Assembly: GCA_023416955.1 (NCBI GenBank)
Contig: JAEZGM010000047.1
Location: 1-64,000, forward strand
Direction: 5' to 3'
DNA length: 64,000 nt
DNA from: Bacillota bacterium
Lineage (GTDB): Bacteria > Bacillota > Clostridia > Oscillospirales > Acutalibacteraceae
The notes below the pieces were generated by a model. The model was not told the DNA's origin, did no database searches, and saw only the letters and a list, made by a program, of their open reading frames with translations. Of the stretch, positions 8,072 to 15,811 are shown piece after piece (the first letter of the stretch is position 1; every line of letters begins with the position of its first letter). The translations under genes were made by a program, and so were the position numbers.

Positions 8072-9331
8072 TCAGCATCCAATATCGTGCCGATAATGCA
8101 TCCCGTTAAAGGAAATGTCTGATACCGCAGCATAGGCATTTGCCGTTGCTTCTTCCAACGACGTTCCCAGCGACGTAACACCGAGCACCCGCCCGCCGTT
8201 TGTCAGGAACTTTCCGTCTTTGCAAACAGTCCCCGCGTGGTAAACGGTCGCGTGTTCTGTCTGGCCATGATCGTCCAATCCCGAAATTTCGAGCCCCTTT
8301 GGGTAATCCCCAGGGTATCCCGGTGCCGCAAGTACCACACAGGCACAGGCGTCGTCGCTCCATTCAATGGGCTGCTCCTCCAGGCGCTCGTCTATGATTG
8401 CTTCCAGTATATCCACCAAATCGGTTTTCAGCCTTGGCAGCACGACCTGCGTTTCCGGGTCGCCAAAACGTGCGTTATACTCAATTACTTTCGGACCCTC
8501 CTGTGTCAGCATAAGGCCGAAATACAGGCAGCCTTTGAAGGGTCTCTCCTCCTGCTTCATGGCGCGGATTGTCGGCAGAAAAATATTCTTCATGCAGTTT
8601 TCCGCAATTTCATCAGTATAATATGGATTCGGACTGATCGTACCCATTCCGCCGGTGTTGGGCCCTTTGTCATGGTCAAATACGCGTTTATGGTCTTTTG
8701 AAGAAACCATGGGTTTTATGCAGGCGCCGTCCGTGAACGCCAGTACCGAAACCTCAGGCCCGGTCAGAAATTCTTCGACCACAACACGGTTACCCGAAGC
8801 GCCGAACACCCTATCCTCCATAATCGTATGAACTGCGTTTTTTGCTTCTTCATAATTTTCAGCAATAATCACGCCCTTTCCCAGCGCAAGGCCGTCGGCC
8901 TTGATCACCACCGGGTATTTCCCCTGCCGCTGAACATAGGAAAGCGCGTTATCGGGAACCTCGAATACCTCATAGTCGGCTGTCGGAATATGATAACGCT
9001 TCATCAGCTCTTTCGAAAACACCTTGCTGCTCTCAATCATCGCGGCGTTTGCGTGCGGACCGAAAGCACGGATTCCGGCGGCTTCGAGCGCGTCCACCAT
9101 GCCCGCCGCGAGAGGGTCATCCGGCGCAACAAAGACGAGGTCAATCCGGTTTTCCTGTGCGAACTTCACCACGCCGCTGATGTCCGAGACAGGAATATCC
9201 ACACATTCCGCGTCTTGTGCGATGCCGCCGTTACCGGGCGTACAGTAAAGCGTAAGCGGCCTGGGGCTCGTTTTCAGCTTCCGAATAATCGCGTGTTCGC
9301 GGCCGCCGCCGCCAATCACCAGTATTTTCAT
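8072..9331 (-). CDS. purD: Phosphoribosylamine--glycine ligase
   Basis: ATP-grasp enzyme that joins phosphoribosylamine and glycine to form GAR, step 2 of de novo purine synthesis; 419 residues, standard. The N-terminal MKILVIGGGGREHAI and the ATP-grasp segments (YPVVIKADGLALGKGV, KDHKRVFDHDKGPNTGGMG, EYNARFGDPETQ) are intact. It is the last gene of the minus-strand purine operon, 18 bases after the transformylase, and ends at the shared terminator. Confidence 0.97.
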   Translation of the reverse strand: MKILVIGGGGREHAIIRKLKTSPRPLTLYCTPGNGGIAQDAECVDIPVSDISGVVKFAQENRIDLVFVAPDDPLAAGMVDALEAAGIRAFGPHANAAMIESSKVFSKELMKRYHIPTADYEVFEVPDNALSYVQRQGKYPVVIKADGLALGKGVIIAENYEEAKNAVHTIMEDRVFGASGNRVVVEEFLTGPEVSVLAFTDGACIKPMVSSKDHKRVFDHDKGPNTGGMGTISPNPYYTDEIAENCMKNIFLPTIRAMKQEERPFKGCLYFGLMLTQEGPKVIEYNARFGDPETQVVLPRLKTDLVDILEAIIDERLEEQPIEWSDDACACVVLAAPGYPGDYPKGLEISGLDDHGQTEHATVYHAGTVCKDGKFLTNGGRVLGVTSLGTSLEEATANAYAAVSDISFNGMHYRHDIGC

Positions 9332-9349
9332 GGAATTTCCCGCTTTCCG

Positions 9350-10525
9350 TTAGTGGTGAAACAGGCGCGCGCCTGTAAACGCCATAGCAATATTATATTT
9401 ATTGCAGGTTTTAATCACGTGGTCATCACGAATAGAACCGCCGGGCTGTGCAATATAGCAAACCCCGGATTTATGCGCGCGATCAATATTGTCCCCAAAC
9501 GGGAAGAATGCGTCCGAACCGAGTGAGACACCTGTTAATTCAGAAAGCCACTGCTTCTTTTCTTCCCTCGTGAGCGGTTCCGGTTTTTCCTCAAAAAAGT
9601 TCTGCCAAACCCCGTCTTCCAGCACATCAATATCATCCTCGGATATGTAAACGTCAATGGTATTGTCGCGGTCGGGGCGGCGGATATCCTTTCGAAATTT
9701 CAGATTCATGACCTTTGGATGCTGACGCAGGTACCACACGTCCGCTTTATTGCCAGCAAGGCGCGTGCAGTGGATGCGGGACTGCTGCCCCGCGCCGACG
9801 CCGATCACCTGCCCGTCTTTCGCGTAGCATACCGAATTGGACTGTGTGTATTTCAGCGTAATCAACGAAATCAGCAAATCGCGCTTCGCATCCTCCGAAA
9901 TGACCTGATTTTCTGTTACCAGATTCACAAGCATTGAACCGTTAATTTGAATTTCATTTCTACCCTGCTCGAACGTAATGCCGTAAACGTCCTTGCACTC
10001 AATCGGGTTCGGGCGGTAAGAAGAATCCATTGAGACAATATTATAACTGCCTTTACGTTTCGATTTTAGAATAGCGAGTGCTTCATCAGTATAGCCGGGC
10101 GCAATAATACCATCCGAAACTTCACGCGCAATCAGCGCCGCTGTTTCTTTGTCGCAAACATCGGAAAGCGCAATCCAGTCTCCGTAAGAGGACATACGGT
10201 CCGCTCCCCTTGCCATGGCGTAAGCGCTGGCAAGCGGAGAAAGCGGTAAATCATCTACAAAATAGATTTTTTTCAGCGTTTCGGAAAGCTCGCACCCAAC
10301 GGCTGCGCCGGCGGGGCTTACATGCTTAAACGAGGCGGCGGCAGGCAGCCCCGTGGTTGTTTTCAGCTCCTGAACTAACTGCCAGCTGTTGAACGCGTCC
10401 AAAAAATTGATGTATCCCGGCTTTCCGTTCAGTACCTGAACAGGAAGTTGGCTTCCGTCCTTCATAAAAATGCGCGACGGCTTTTGATTGGGATTGCAAC
10501 CGTATTTCAAAGAAATTTCAGACAT
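9350..10525 (-). CDS. Stand-alone AICAR transformylase
   Basis: Converts AICAR to FAICAR with 10-formyl-THF. The 391-residue protein corresponds to the transformylase half of PurH only: it opens with LKYGCNPNQKPS, carries the catalytic Lys-His as SFKHVSPAGAAVG, has YTQSNSVCYAKDGQVIGVGAG and ends AMAFTGARLFHH. The N-terminal IMP cyclohydrolase domain of bifunctional PurH is absent; the adjacent upstream gene (purO) supplies that activity. The ATG at 10525 follows GAGGAGAGG; an in-frame GTG at 10540 lies within that ribosome site. The two genes are 11 bases apart, which supports coupled expression. Confidence 0.93.
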   Translation of the reverse strand: MSEISLKYGCNPNQKPSRIFMKDGSQLPVQVLNGKPGYINFLDAFNSWQLVQELKTTTGLPAAASFKHVSPAGAAVGCELSETLKKIYFVDDLPLSPLASAYAMARGADRMSSYGDWIALSDVCDKETAALIAREVSDGIIAPGYTDEALAILKSKRKGSYNIVSMDSSYRPNPIECKDVYGITFEQGRNEIQINGSMLVNLVTENQVISEDAKRDLLISLITLKYTQSNSVCYAKDGQVIGVGAGQQSRIHCTRLAGNKADVWYLRQHPKVMNLKFRKDIRRPDRDNTIDVYISEDDIDVLEDGVWQNFFEEKPEPLTREEKKQWLSELTGVSLGSDAFFPFGDNIDRAHKSGVCYIAQPGGSIRDDHVIKTCNKYNIAMAFTGARLFHH

Positions 10526-10536
10526 TTTTCCTCTCC

Positions 10537-11241
10537 TCACTGATTTTTATTGACAATTCTGGTTTCAGTCAACCGATTTTTCAGATTGATAAAACGGGTG
10601 AAAAGTGAAACCTTATTTTCCGGGTTTAAACTGCGCCAGAGTGCTTCCGTAAAGGTGTCGATATCGCCGTAGATACCAACCCGAGTGGGTTCCCCGTCAA
10701 AAGACGGAAGCGGATTCCCGTCGCCTGCGTAAGTGTGAATCAAGTGCCCCTCTCCATTGATAGGGGAATTGTACTCATAAAAATAACGCTGCACCGAAGA
10801 AGGATCGCCGTCCGCGCTTTTCAGTATGGACAGCCGGTAGTTCCCGTCCGATTCGAGAATTCCGGAAATGCGGGGCGTATAATTCGGCTTGTCCGGCTCA
10901 AATGTGCGGATACGCAACGCGTCGGCAAAAGTTCGTTCCTGCTTCAAATAGTCAAAAACGGTGTCGGTCTGATCGCCGTTTGTTACAATTGTCGTTTGTC
11001 CCAAAACACGTACGGGAGAATAAATAATGAGCGACGGATCTTCCAGCTTTGCCGTATCAAACGCCTGTGTACGGATTCCGGCACCCTCTTCCACAAAAAC
11101 GCGGTTGCGGCTGTTTTCGCTGCGTCCCATAATAAAATAGGCAATTACTGCGTTAACCCCATCGGAACTTCTTCCGAGTAGAATGCCGCGGCCTGGATAG
11201 TCGTTTGTTCCCAGTACCGTTTCAATACGTCTGATTTCCAT
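10537..11241 (-). CDS. purO: IMP cyclohydrolase, PurO type
   Basis: Predicted to close FAICAR to IMP, the last step of purine synthesis. The 234-residue protein resembles the archaeal-type IMP cyclohydrolase family rather than the MGS-like domain of PurH: it starts MEIRRIETVLGTNDYPGRGI and contains VNAVIAYFIMGRSENSRNRVF and GIYGDIDTFTEALWRSLNP. It sits between purN and the stand-alone transformylase, exactly where a split PurH pathway needs it. The ATG at 11241 follows AGGAGG, one base past the purN stop at 11244; longer upstream frames overlap purN. Assignment rests on recognised family sequence plus context. Confidence 0.88.
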   Translation of the reverse strand: MEIRRIETVLGTNDYPGRGILLGRSSDGVNAVIAYFIMGRSENSRNRVFVEEGAGIRTQAFDTAKLEDPSLIIYSPVRVLGQTTIVTNGDQTDTVFDYLKQERTFADALRIRTFEPDKPNYTPRISGILESDGNYRLSILKSADGDPSSVQRYFYEYNSPINGEGHLIHTYAGDGNPLPSFDGEPTRVGIYGDIDTFTEALWRSLNPENKVSLFTRFINLKNRLTETRIVNKNQ

Positions 11242-11243
11242 TT

Positions 11244-11873
11244 TTAATCCTCCTGTATCTTTGTTTTTCCGTTTTGCACCGCTATTTCTCCCCGGCAAAA
11301 CAACGCGACCGCTTGGGGAAGAAGCTGCCACTCAGCCTGTTCCATGACCCGATGCTGCAAAACCTCGGGTGTATCGTCCTGAAAAACCTCTACCGCTTTT
11401 TGCAGGATAATCGGCCCGCCGTCACACACCTCGTTGACAAAGTGAACCGTTGCCCCGGTAACCTTAACCCCTCTTCGCAGTACTTCCTCGTGAACCTTCA
11501 GGCCGTAATACCCGGCTCCGCAAAAGGAAGGGATTAATGCAGGGTGAACGTTGATAATCTTATTTTCGTACCGATGAATTACCGTTTCGCTGATGATGGT
11601 CATAAAACCCGCCAGAACGATCAGCTCGATATTGCTCCCATGCAGCAGTTTCAGCAGCGCGGCATCGTATTCCGCCTGACTGGGGAAATCACGGCGCGGC
11701 AGAACCACCGAGGAGATACCGGCCCGCTTTGCGCGTTCCAGCGCAAAAACACCTTCCCTGCTCGAAATGACCAGTTTGATTGCTCCGCCGCCAAGCTCGC
11801 CGGATTTTTCCGCGTCAATCAGTGCCTGAAGATTTGTGCCGCCGCCGGAAACCAAAACGGCAATGTTCAGCAT
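11244..11873 (-). CDS. purN: Phosphoribosylglycinamide formyltransferase
   Basis: Formyl-THF-dependent GAR transformylase (step 3), 209 residues. The Rossmann start LNIAVLVSGGGTNLQALID, the catalytic Asn-His pair in NVHPALIPSF and the Asp in VCDGGPIILQ are all present. The start overlaps the purM end by 7 bases, implying translational coupling. The C-terminal tail (about 15 residues after FCRGEI) is slightly long and variable. Confidence 0.96.
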   Translation of the reverse strand: MLNIAVLVSGGGTNLQALIDAEKSGELGGGAIKLVISSREGVFALERAKRAGISSVVLPRRDFPSQAEYDAALLKLLHGSNIELIVLAGFMTIISETVIHRYENKIINVHPALIPSFCGAGYYGLKVHEEVLRRGVKVTGATVHFVNEVCDGGPIILQKAVEVFQDDTPEVLQHRVMEQAEWQLLPQAVALFCRGEIAVQNGKTKIQED

Positions 11874-12901
11874 AAAACCACGCCTTCTTCGCTGGAAGCT
11901 ACACAGCCGATCACACTGGCCTGCTCGCCCAGGGCGTTCAGCGCTTCAACCGCCTGATTTGCCTGCTCCTTTGCCACAACCATGCACATGCCGATTCCCA
12001 TATTGAATGTATTGAACATATCACGCTGTGAAATATTGCCCTGCTGCTGAATCAGCGTAAAAATCGGCAGTTCGGGCAGAGCGGAGATTTCAATCTTTGC
12101 GGTCGTATTCGGTTTGAGCATACGGGGAATATTTTCAAAAAATCCACCACCGGTAATATGGGAAATTGCTTTTACGGAAATTTTTTCTGTCAGCGCCAGT
12201 ACTGATTTTACGTAGATTCTGGTCGGCGTCAGCAATTCTTCACCGATGGTATGCCCAAGGCTGTCCACGTACATACCGATATTTTTTTCGCTGATATTGA
12301 AGACCTTGCGGACAAGTGAAAATCCGTTGGAATGCACGCCGGAAGAACGCAGTCCGATGATTGCGTCGCCCTCCTGCACCTGTGAACCGTCAATGATGCG
12401 CTCTTTGTCGGCCATTCCGACAGAAAAACCGGCAAGATCGTATTCGTCCACGGGGTAAAATCCGGGCATTTCGGCAGTTTCTCCACCGATCAGCGCACAG
12501 CCGGACTGCACACAGCCCTCCGCAACACCGGAAACAATCTGCGCAACTTTTTCGGGCTCGTTTTTTCCGACCGCCAGATAATCAAGGAAAAACAGCGGTT
12601 TCGCGCCGCAGCACACCACATCGTTGACGCACATTGCCACGCAGTCAATTCCAACCGTATCGTGCTTGTCCATTAAAAACGCAATCTTTAGCTTTGTACC
12701 GACTCCGTCCGTTCCGCTGACCAGAACCGGCGTGTGAATCCCCTGTAAATCCGGTTGAAACAGGCCACCGAATCCGCCGATACCTGACACCACGCCCGGA
12801 ACAACTGTTCGCGCGACATGTGTTTTCATGAGCTCAACCGCCTTATAGCCTGCGGTTACATCAACGCCAGCCGCTTTATAACTTTCACTGAAGCTTTTCA
12901 T
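11867..12901 (-). CDS. purM: Phosphoribosylformylglycinamidine cyclo-ligase
   Basis: AIR synthetase, the ATP-dependent ring closure of FGAM (step 5); 344 residues. Family blocks are VSGTDGVGTKLKIAF, DCVAMCVNDVVCCGAKPLFFLDY, GGETAEMPGFY and HITGGGFFENIPRML. It follows purE after 73 bases. purF, purL, purC and purB, needed for the other steps, are not in this window. Confidence 0.97.
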   Translation of the reverse strand: MKSFSESYKAAGVDVTAGYKAVELMKTHVARTVVPGVVSGIGGFGGLFQPDLQGIHTPVLVSGTDGVGTKLKIAFLMDKHDTVGIDCVAMCVNDVVCCGAKPLFFLDYLAVGKNEPEKVAQIVSGVAEGCVQSGCALIGGETAEMPGFYPVDEYDLAGFSVGMADKERIIDGSQVQEGDAIIGLRSSGVHSNGFSLVRKVFNISEKNIGMYVDSLGHTIGEELLTPTRIYVKSVLALTEKISVKAISHITGGGFFENIPRMLKPNTTAKIEISALPELPIFTLIQQQGNISQRDMFNTFNMGIGMCMVVAKEQANQAVEALNALGEQASVIGCVASSEEGVVLC

Positions 12902-12974
12902 AAATCACCATTTCTCCTTGCGCATCATTCATTAAATCAATTGGCTGCCAAACATTAAAATCAATTCAGCCGTA

Positions 12975-13478
12975 TTACAGCTCCCGAATTTTTTCCTGAA
13001 TGGCGACGTCCTTTTTGGCGACACCGTCTGCCATTTCGCGCTTCATAAGCTCCAGTTTGGCTGAGAGCGCTTCATCAGACAGTGCCAGAATCTGCGCCGC
13101 AAGAATCGCGGCATTTTCCGCGCCGTCAATCGCGACAGTCGCTACGGGAATGCCGCTTGGCATCTGTACGGTAGCGAGCAGCGCGTCAAGGCCGTCTAGT
13201 GTGGAGGACTTGACCGGAATCCCGATGACCGGCAGCGTTGTGTGCGCGGCAAGCACCCCGGCAAGATGCGCTGCCTTGCCAGCCGCTGCAATAATAACAC
13301 CGAATCCCTGCTCTTTTGCCGAGGAAGAAAATTCAGCCGCTGCCAGCGGTGTGCGGTGCGCGGACATCACATGTACCTCAACCGGAATCCCCCACGCTTT
13401 CAATTTTTTCACTGCAGCAGAAACCGTCGGGAAATCGCTGTCGCTTCCCATAATAACCGCTACCTTTTTATCAGACAT
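12975..13478 (-). CDS. purE: N5-CAIR mutase (PurE class I)
   Basis: Moves the carboxylate from N5-CAIR to C4 to give CAIR. The 167-residue product has VAVIMGSDSDFPT, the SAHRTP substrate loop and GKAAHLAGVLAAHTTLPVIG. I place the start at ATG 13478 behind GAGGTG; an open frame continues upstream to 13556 but runs through a repeat element and is rejected. It heads the purine operon. A partner PurK is not seen here; it may be encoded elsewhere. The 71-bp repeat lies 42 bases upstream of the start codon, probably in the mRNA leader. Confidence 0.95.
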   Translation of the reverse strand: MSDKKVAVIMGSDSDFPTVSAAVKKLKAWGIPVEVHVMSAHRTPLAAAEFSSSAKEQGFGVIIAAAGKAAHLAGVLAAHTTLPVIGIPVKSSTLDGLDALLATVQMPSGIPVATVAIDGAENAAILAAQILALSDEALSAKLELMKREMADGVAKKDVAIQEKIREL

Positions 13479-13519
13479 TAGAAGCACCTCAAATCTTGTT
13501 TTTCCATCATAGGGATCCA

Positions 13520-13590
13520 TATAGTCAGTTAATTTGAAAACAAGACCAATCTCCATTTTCTTGGATGCTTTCTAAAGTTAACTGACTATA
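13520..13590. repeat. 71-bp TIR element, copy A (purE leader)
   Basis: Begins TATAGTCAGTTAA and ends TTAACTGACTATA, an extended terminal inverted repeat. The same sequence recurs at 24901, 40246, 40347 and 46953. The inner part reads GAAAACAAGACCAATCTCC then ATTTTCTTGGATG. It is non-coding and MITE-like, flanked by TA, and lies between the purE start and the small upstream unit at 13.6-13.8 kb. Confidence 0.9.
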
Positions 13591-13599
13591 AAACAAAAC

Positions 13600-13629
13600 G
13601 CAGGCTGCGCGAAACGCCACGCAGCCTGC
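13600..13629 (-). terminator. Terminator of the 25-codon unit
   Basis: GCAGGCTGCG (13600-13609) pairs perfectly with CGCAGCCTGC (13620-13629); on the minus strand the stem is followed by GTTTTGTTTT. It ends the short transcript that begins near 13738, before the repeat and purE. It could equally act as an attenuator in a longer purine-operon leader. Confidence 0.75.
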
Positions 13630-13637
13630 ACTTTATT

Positions 13638-13715
13638 TTACCAACCGAAAGATTGCGCAATTTGACAGTCCTTCATTCTGGTATTCCTTGTTTTTTCACC
13701 GGAAGAACTCATCAT
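13638..13715 (-). CDS. 25-residue peptide ORF, unknown
   Basis: Reads MMSSSGEKTRNTRMKDCQIA followed by QSFGW and TAA. A CGGAGG site lies 8 bases before the ATG, a consensus-like promoter lies upstream (13746-13774) and a perfect hairpin terminator starts 9 bases past the stop, so it is a complete miniature transcription unit. The peptide is polar and basic, has a single Cys and ends Phe-Gly-Trp; no signal sequence or membrane segment. Possible roles are a leader peptide controlling the downstream purine operon, a signalling or RiPP-like peptide, or a small regulatory RNA whose ORF is incidental. Too short for homology judgement by eye. Confidence 0.55.
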   Translation of the reverse strand: MMSSSGEKTRNTRMKDCQIAQSFGW

Positions 13716-13745
13716 TGCACAACCTCCGAAACAGATGTTATGTTT

Positions 13746-13774
13746 ATTGTATGAGATTATTTGATTAATTTCAA
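13746..13774 (-). promoter_or_regulatory. Promoter of the 25-codon unit
   Basis: On the minus strand TTGAAA (13769-13774), exactly 17 bases, then TACAAT (13746-13751). This is the best match to a vegetative promoter in the 270-base gap between purE and the SPFH gene. Confidence 0.7.
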
Positions 13775-13860
13775 TAGATATGAACTGAAAAATACAAATT
13801 TGTTAAGAAACGGTTATGCTATTCGTATTTATATGCGTGTTTTTGTTTATTCTGACATTG

Positions 13861-14772
13861 TTATTTCGCCAGATTGGAATCTCCGCGCACCAATTCACTC
13901 AGTGAAGTGGCAAGTCCCGCAAAAGACTGAATGTTGGAAGGAATAATAATTTTGGTTGCCTTCCCGTCTGCGGCTTTGCCGAATGCTTCAAGGCTTTTCA
14001 GTGCAAGCACATTTTCGCCCGGGTTTGATTCGTTCAAAAGCTTAATGCTGTCTGCCATAGCCTGCTGTACCAGAATAATTGCCTGCGCCTCACCCTGCGC
14101 CTGACGGATTTTGGTTTCTTTTGCAGCGTCCGCGCGCAGAATTGCGGATTCCTTTTCACCTTCCGCCACCAGAATCGCACTTTGCTTTTCGCCTTCCGCC
14201 GTCAGAATCTGTGCGCGGCGCTCGCGTTCCGCCTTCATCTGCTTCTCCATGGACTGCTGGATTTCCTGCGGCGGAATAATATTTTTCAGTTCCACACGGT
14301 TTACCTTAATGCCCCACGCATCGGTGGCTTCGTCCAGAATCGTGCGAATCTTTGTGTTGATCACATCGCGCGAAGTAAGGGTGTGGTCGAGCTCCAGTTC
14401 ACCGATGATATTGCGGAGGGTTGTTGCGGAAAGGTTTTCGATCGCCGCCAGCGGACGCTCCACACCGTAAGCATACAGCTTCGGGTCAGTGATCTGAAAA
14501 TAGATTACCGTGTCAATCTGAATCGTAACGTTATCCTTGGTAATCACAGGCTGCGGGGGAAAATCAATAACCTGTTCCTTAAGTGAAACCTTCTTTGCGA
14601 TTTTGTCAATAAACGGGATTTTGAAATGCAGACCGGTCGCCCATGTGCTGTGATATGCGCCCAGGCGTTCAATGACATATGCATTTGCCTGAGGTACGAC
14701 CTTGATGTTTGAGATAAGAATCAGAATAATAATAATTGCCAGTGCGATTAAAACATATGCTCCGAAATTCAT
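13861..14772 (-). CDS. SPFH/band-7 membrane protein (stomatin/QmcA-like)
   Basis: Membrane scaffold of the SPFH family, 303 residues. An N-terminal transmembrane helix (about residues 5-22) is followed by the SPFH core (VVPQANAYVIERLGAYHSTW onward) and a long Ala/Glu-rich coiled coil (about 185-250, with repeated AEGEKQSAIL units), then a hydrophobic tail. Such proteins oligomerise in membrane microdomains and usually work with NfeD partners. Here an nfeD-like gene and a small lipoprotein lie directly upstream on the same strand, consistent with one operon. Confidence 0.93.
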   Translation of the reverse strand: MNFGAYVLIALAIIIILILISNIKVVPQANAYVIERLGAYHSTWATGLHFKIPFIDKIAKKVSLKEQVIDFPPQPVITKDNVTIQIDTVIYFQITDPKLYAYGVERPLAAIENLSATTLRNIIGELELDHTLTSRDVINTKIRTILDEATDAWGIKVNRVELKNIIPPQEIQQSMEKQMKAERERRAQILTAEGEKQSAILVAEGEKESAILRADAAKETKIRQAQGEAQAIILVQQAMADSIKLLNESNPGENVLALKSLEAFGKAADGKATKIIIPSNIQSFAGLATSLSELVRGDSNLAK

Positions 14773-14787
14773 AATAAAAGCTCCTCT

Positions 14788-15063
14788 CTAATTTTCAATG
14801 ATTTCCACAAGCGCGTTGCTGTAAATGTATCTCTTGCCATTCAAATCGAATTTCACTCTCCCGGAATCATCGATATCAACATCGATTTTTCCTTCGTACG
14901 CCGCAATTTTGTTACCGTTGTAGCTGTAGATGTTCACCGTGCGGTTCAACCCGCCAGACAGATCGCTGTGAACATCTTTTCCCCAGCGCTCCATCGAGGC
15001 ACAGCCCGCAATGGATAAAACCAGCGCCAAACTCAAAATTCCAGCGACAATTTTACGCTTCAT
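14788..15063 (-). CDS. Small lipoprotein, unknown function
   Basis: A 91-residue predicted lipoprotein: basic start MKRK, a hydrophobic run and lipobox LSIAGC with the lipidated Cys near residue 21, then a soluble domain with GGLNRTVNIYSYNGNKIAAY and FDLNGKRYIYS. The ATG at 15063 follows GGAGGGG and overlaps the end of nfeD by 11 bases. It lies 15 bases before the SPFH gene. I know similar short lipoproteins from Clostridia but no function; co-transcription with nfeD and SPFH suggests a membrane-associated role. Confidence 0.82.
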   Translation of the reverse strand: MKRKIVAGILSLALVLSIAGCASMERWGKDVHSDLSGGLNRTVNIYSYNGNKIAAYEGKIDVDIDDSGRVKFDLNGKRYIYSNALVEIIEN

Positions 15064-15511
15064 CAGTCCCCTCCAATGCCGATAAATCGACAATTAATTT
15101 AACGCCTTCAATTGCTTCAACCTGTACATTCTTTCCCGCTTCTATCACAGCACCGCTTTTGCTGCGCGCTGTCCAGATGCTTCCCATTACGTTGACTTGG
15201 CCGGTGCCAAGCTGATTATTGATTTTCACCGTGACAAGTCCGGTCTTTCCTATGTAGCGGCCCGCGTTCGTGTCCTCACGCTTAAAATTCATCAGCTTCT
15301 TTACAAGGGGCCTTGTGAAAATCAGCGTGAGCGCAGTGACGACGACAAAAACCACAACCTGCAGCCACACGGCCGCACCGCACAGTTCGGCAATGAGTGC
15401 GCCAATACCGCCTGCTACAAACCAAATGGAAACAAGCTGCGCCGTTGATCCCTCGACGACTGCCGCCACAATAATGGCTGCAAGCCAGATGTACGACATT
15501 CTCTCATCCAT
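15053..15511 (-). CDS. NfeD-family membrane protein
   Basis: Short-form NfeD, 152 residues. The N-terminal half has about three hydrophobic segments (residues 5-25, 28-45, 48-70), and the C-terminal half is the OB-fold domain (IGKTGLVTVKINNQLGTGQV... IEAGKNVQVEAIEGVKLIV). Short NfeD proteins partner with SPFH proteins, which matches the SPFH gene two positions downstream. A clear AAGGAG site precedes the ATG, with its own promoter upstream. The protease-bearing long NfeD form is not seen. Confidence 0.9.
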   Translation of the reverse strand: MDERMSYIWLAAIIVAAVVEGSTAQLVSIWFVAGGIGALIAELCGAAVWLQVVVFVVVTALTLIFTRPLVKKLMNFKREDTNAGRYIGKTGLVTVKINNQLGTGQVNVMGSIWTARSKSGAVIEAGKNVQVEAIEGVKLIVDLSALEGTDEA

Positions 15512-15540
15512 GTTCCTACTCCTTTCTCAAGATTGATGAT

Positions 15541-15569
15541 AGTGTAACATATGCACCAAATGAACACAA
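15541..15569 (-). promoter_or_regulatory. Promoter of the nfeD-lipoprotein-SPFH operon
   Basis: Minus strand: TTGTGT (15564-15569), 17 bases, TACACT (15541-15546). The rest of the 300-base gap up to the groEL stop (15570-15755) shows no convincing ORF; a GC-rich imperfect hairpin lies around 15655-15690. Confidence 0.6.
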
Positions 15570-15755
15570 GATCGCAAAAAAGCGGAAAAACGGCAATTTA
15601 ATCCGATTTCTCATGACTTGCCGCTGCATCTGGTCGGATTGCAGTCACACGGGGCAAGACGTGGCGGCGCTTTACCTGCCGTTAAAACGATAACGAATTT
15701 TTACTATAATATTTTTGAATGGTTCTGTTTTTATCCTGAACCTATTGCTTAAGGC

Positions 15756-15790
15756 ACAAAAAAACAGACGCCGTTACGACGTCTGTTCTC
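15756..15790 (-). terminator. Terminator of groESL
   Basis: AACAGACG (15763-15770) pairs with CGTCTGTT (15780-15787); on the minus strand the stem is followed by seven T. It is 22 bases past the groEL stop. Confidence 0.9.
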
Positions 15791-15811
15791 TGTTTTAAAA
15801 ATGGAAGTTGA

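Noticed and set aside
13479..13556. Longer N-terminus of purE
   Set aside because: Would translate part of the 71-bp repeat; ATG 13478 has a proper ribosome site and family start MSDKKVAVIMGSDSD.
13591..13860. Purine riboswitch upstream of the purine operon
   Set aside because: The aptamer core sequence is not visible; the region instead contains the 25-codon unit with its promoter and terminator.
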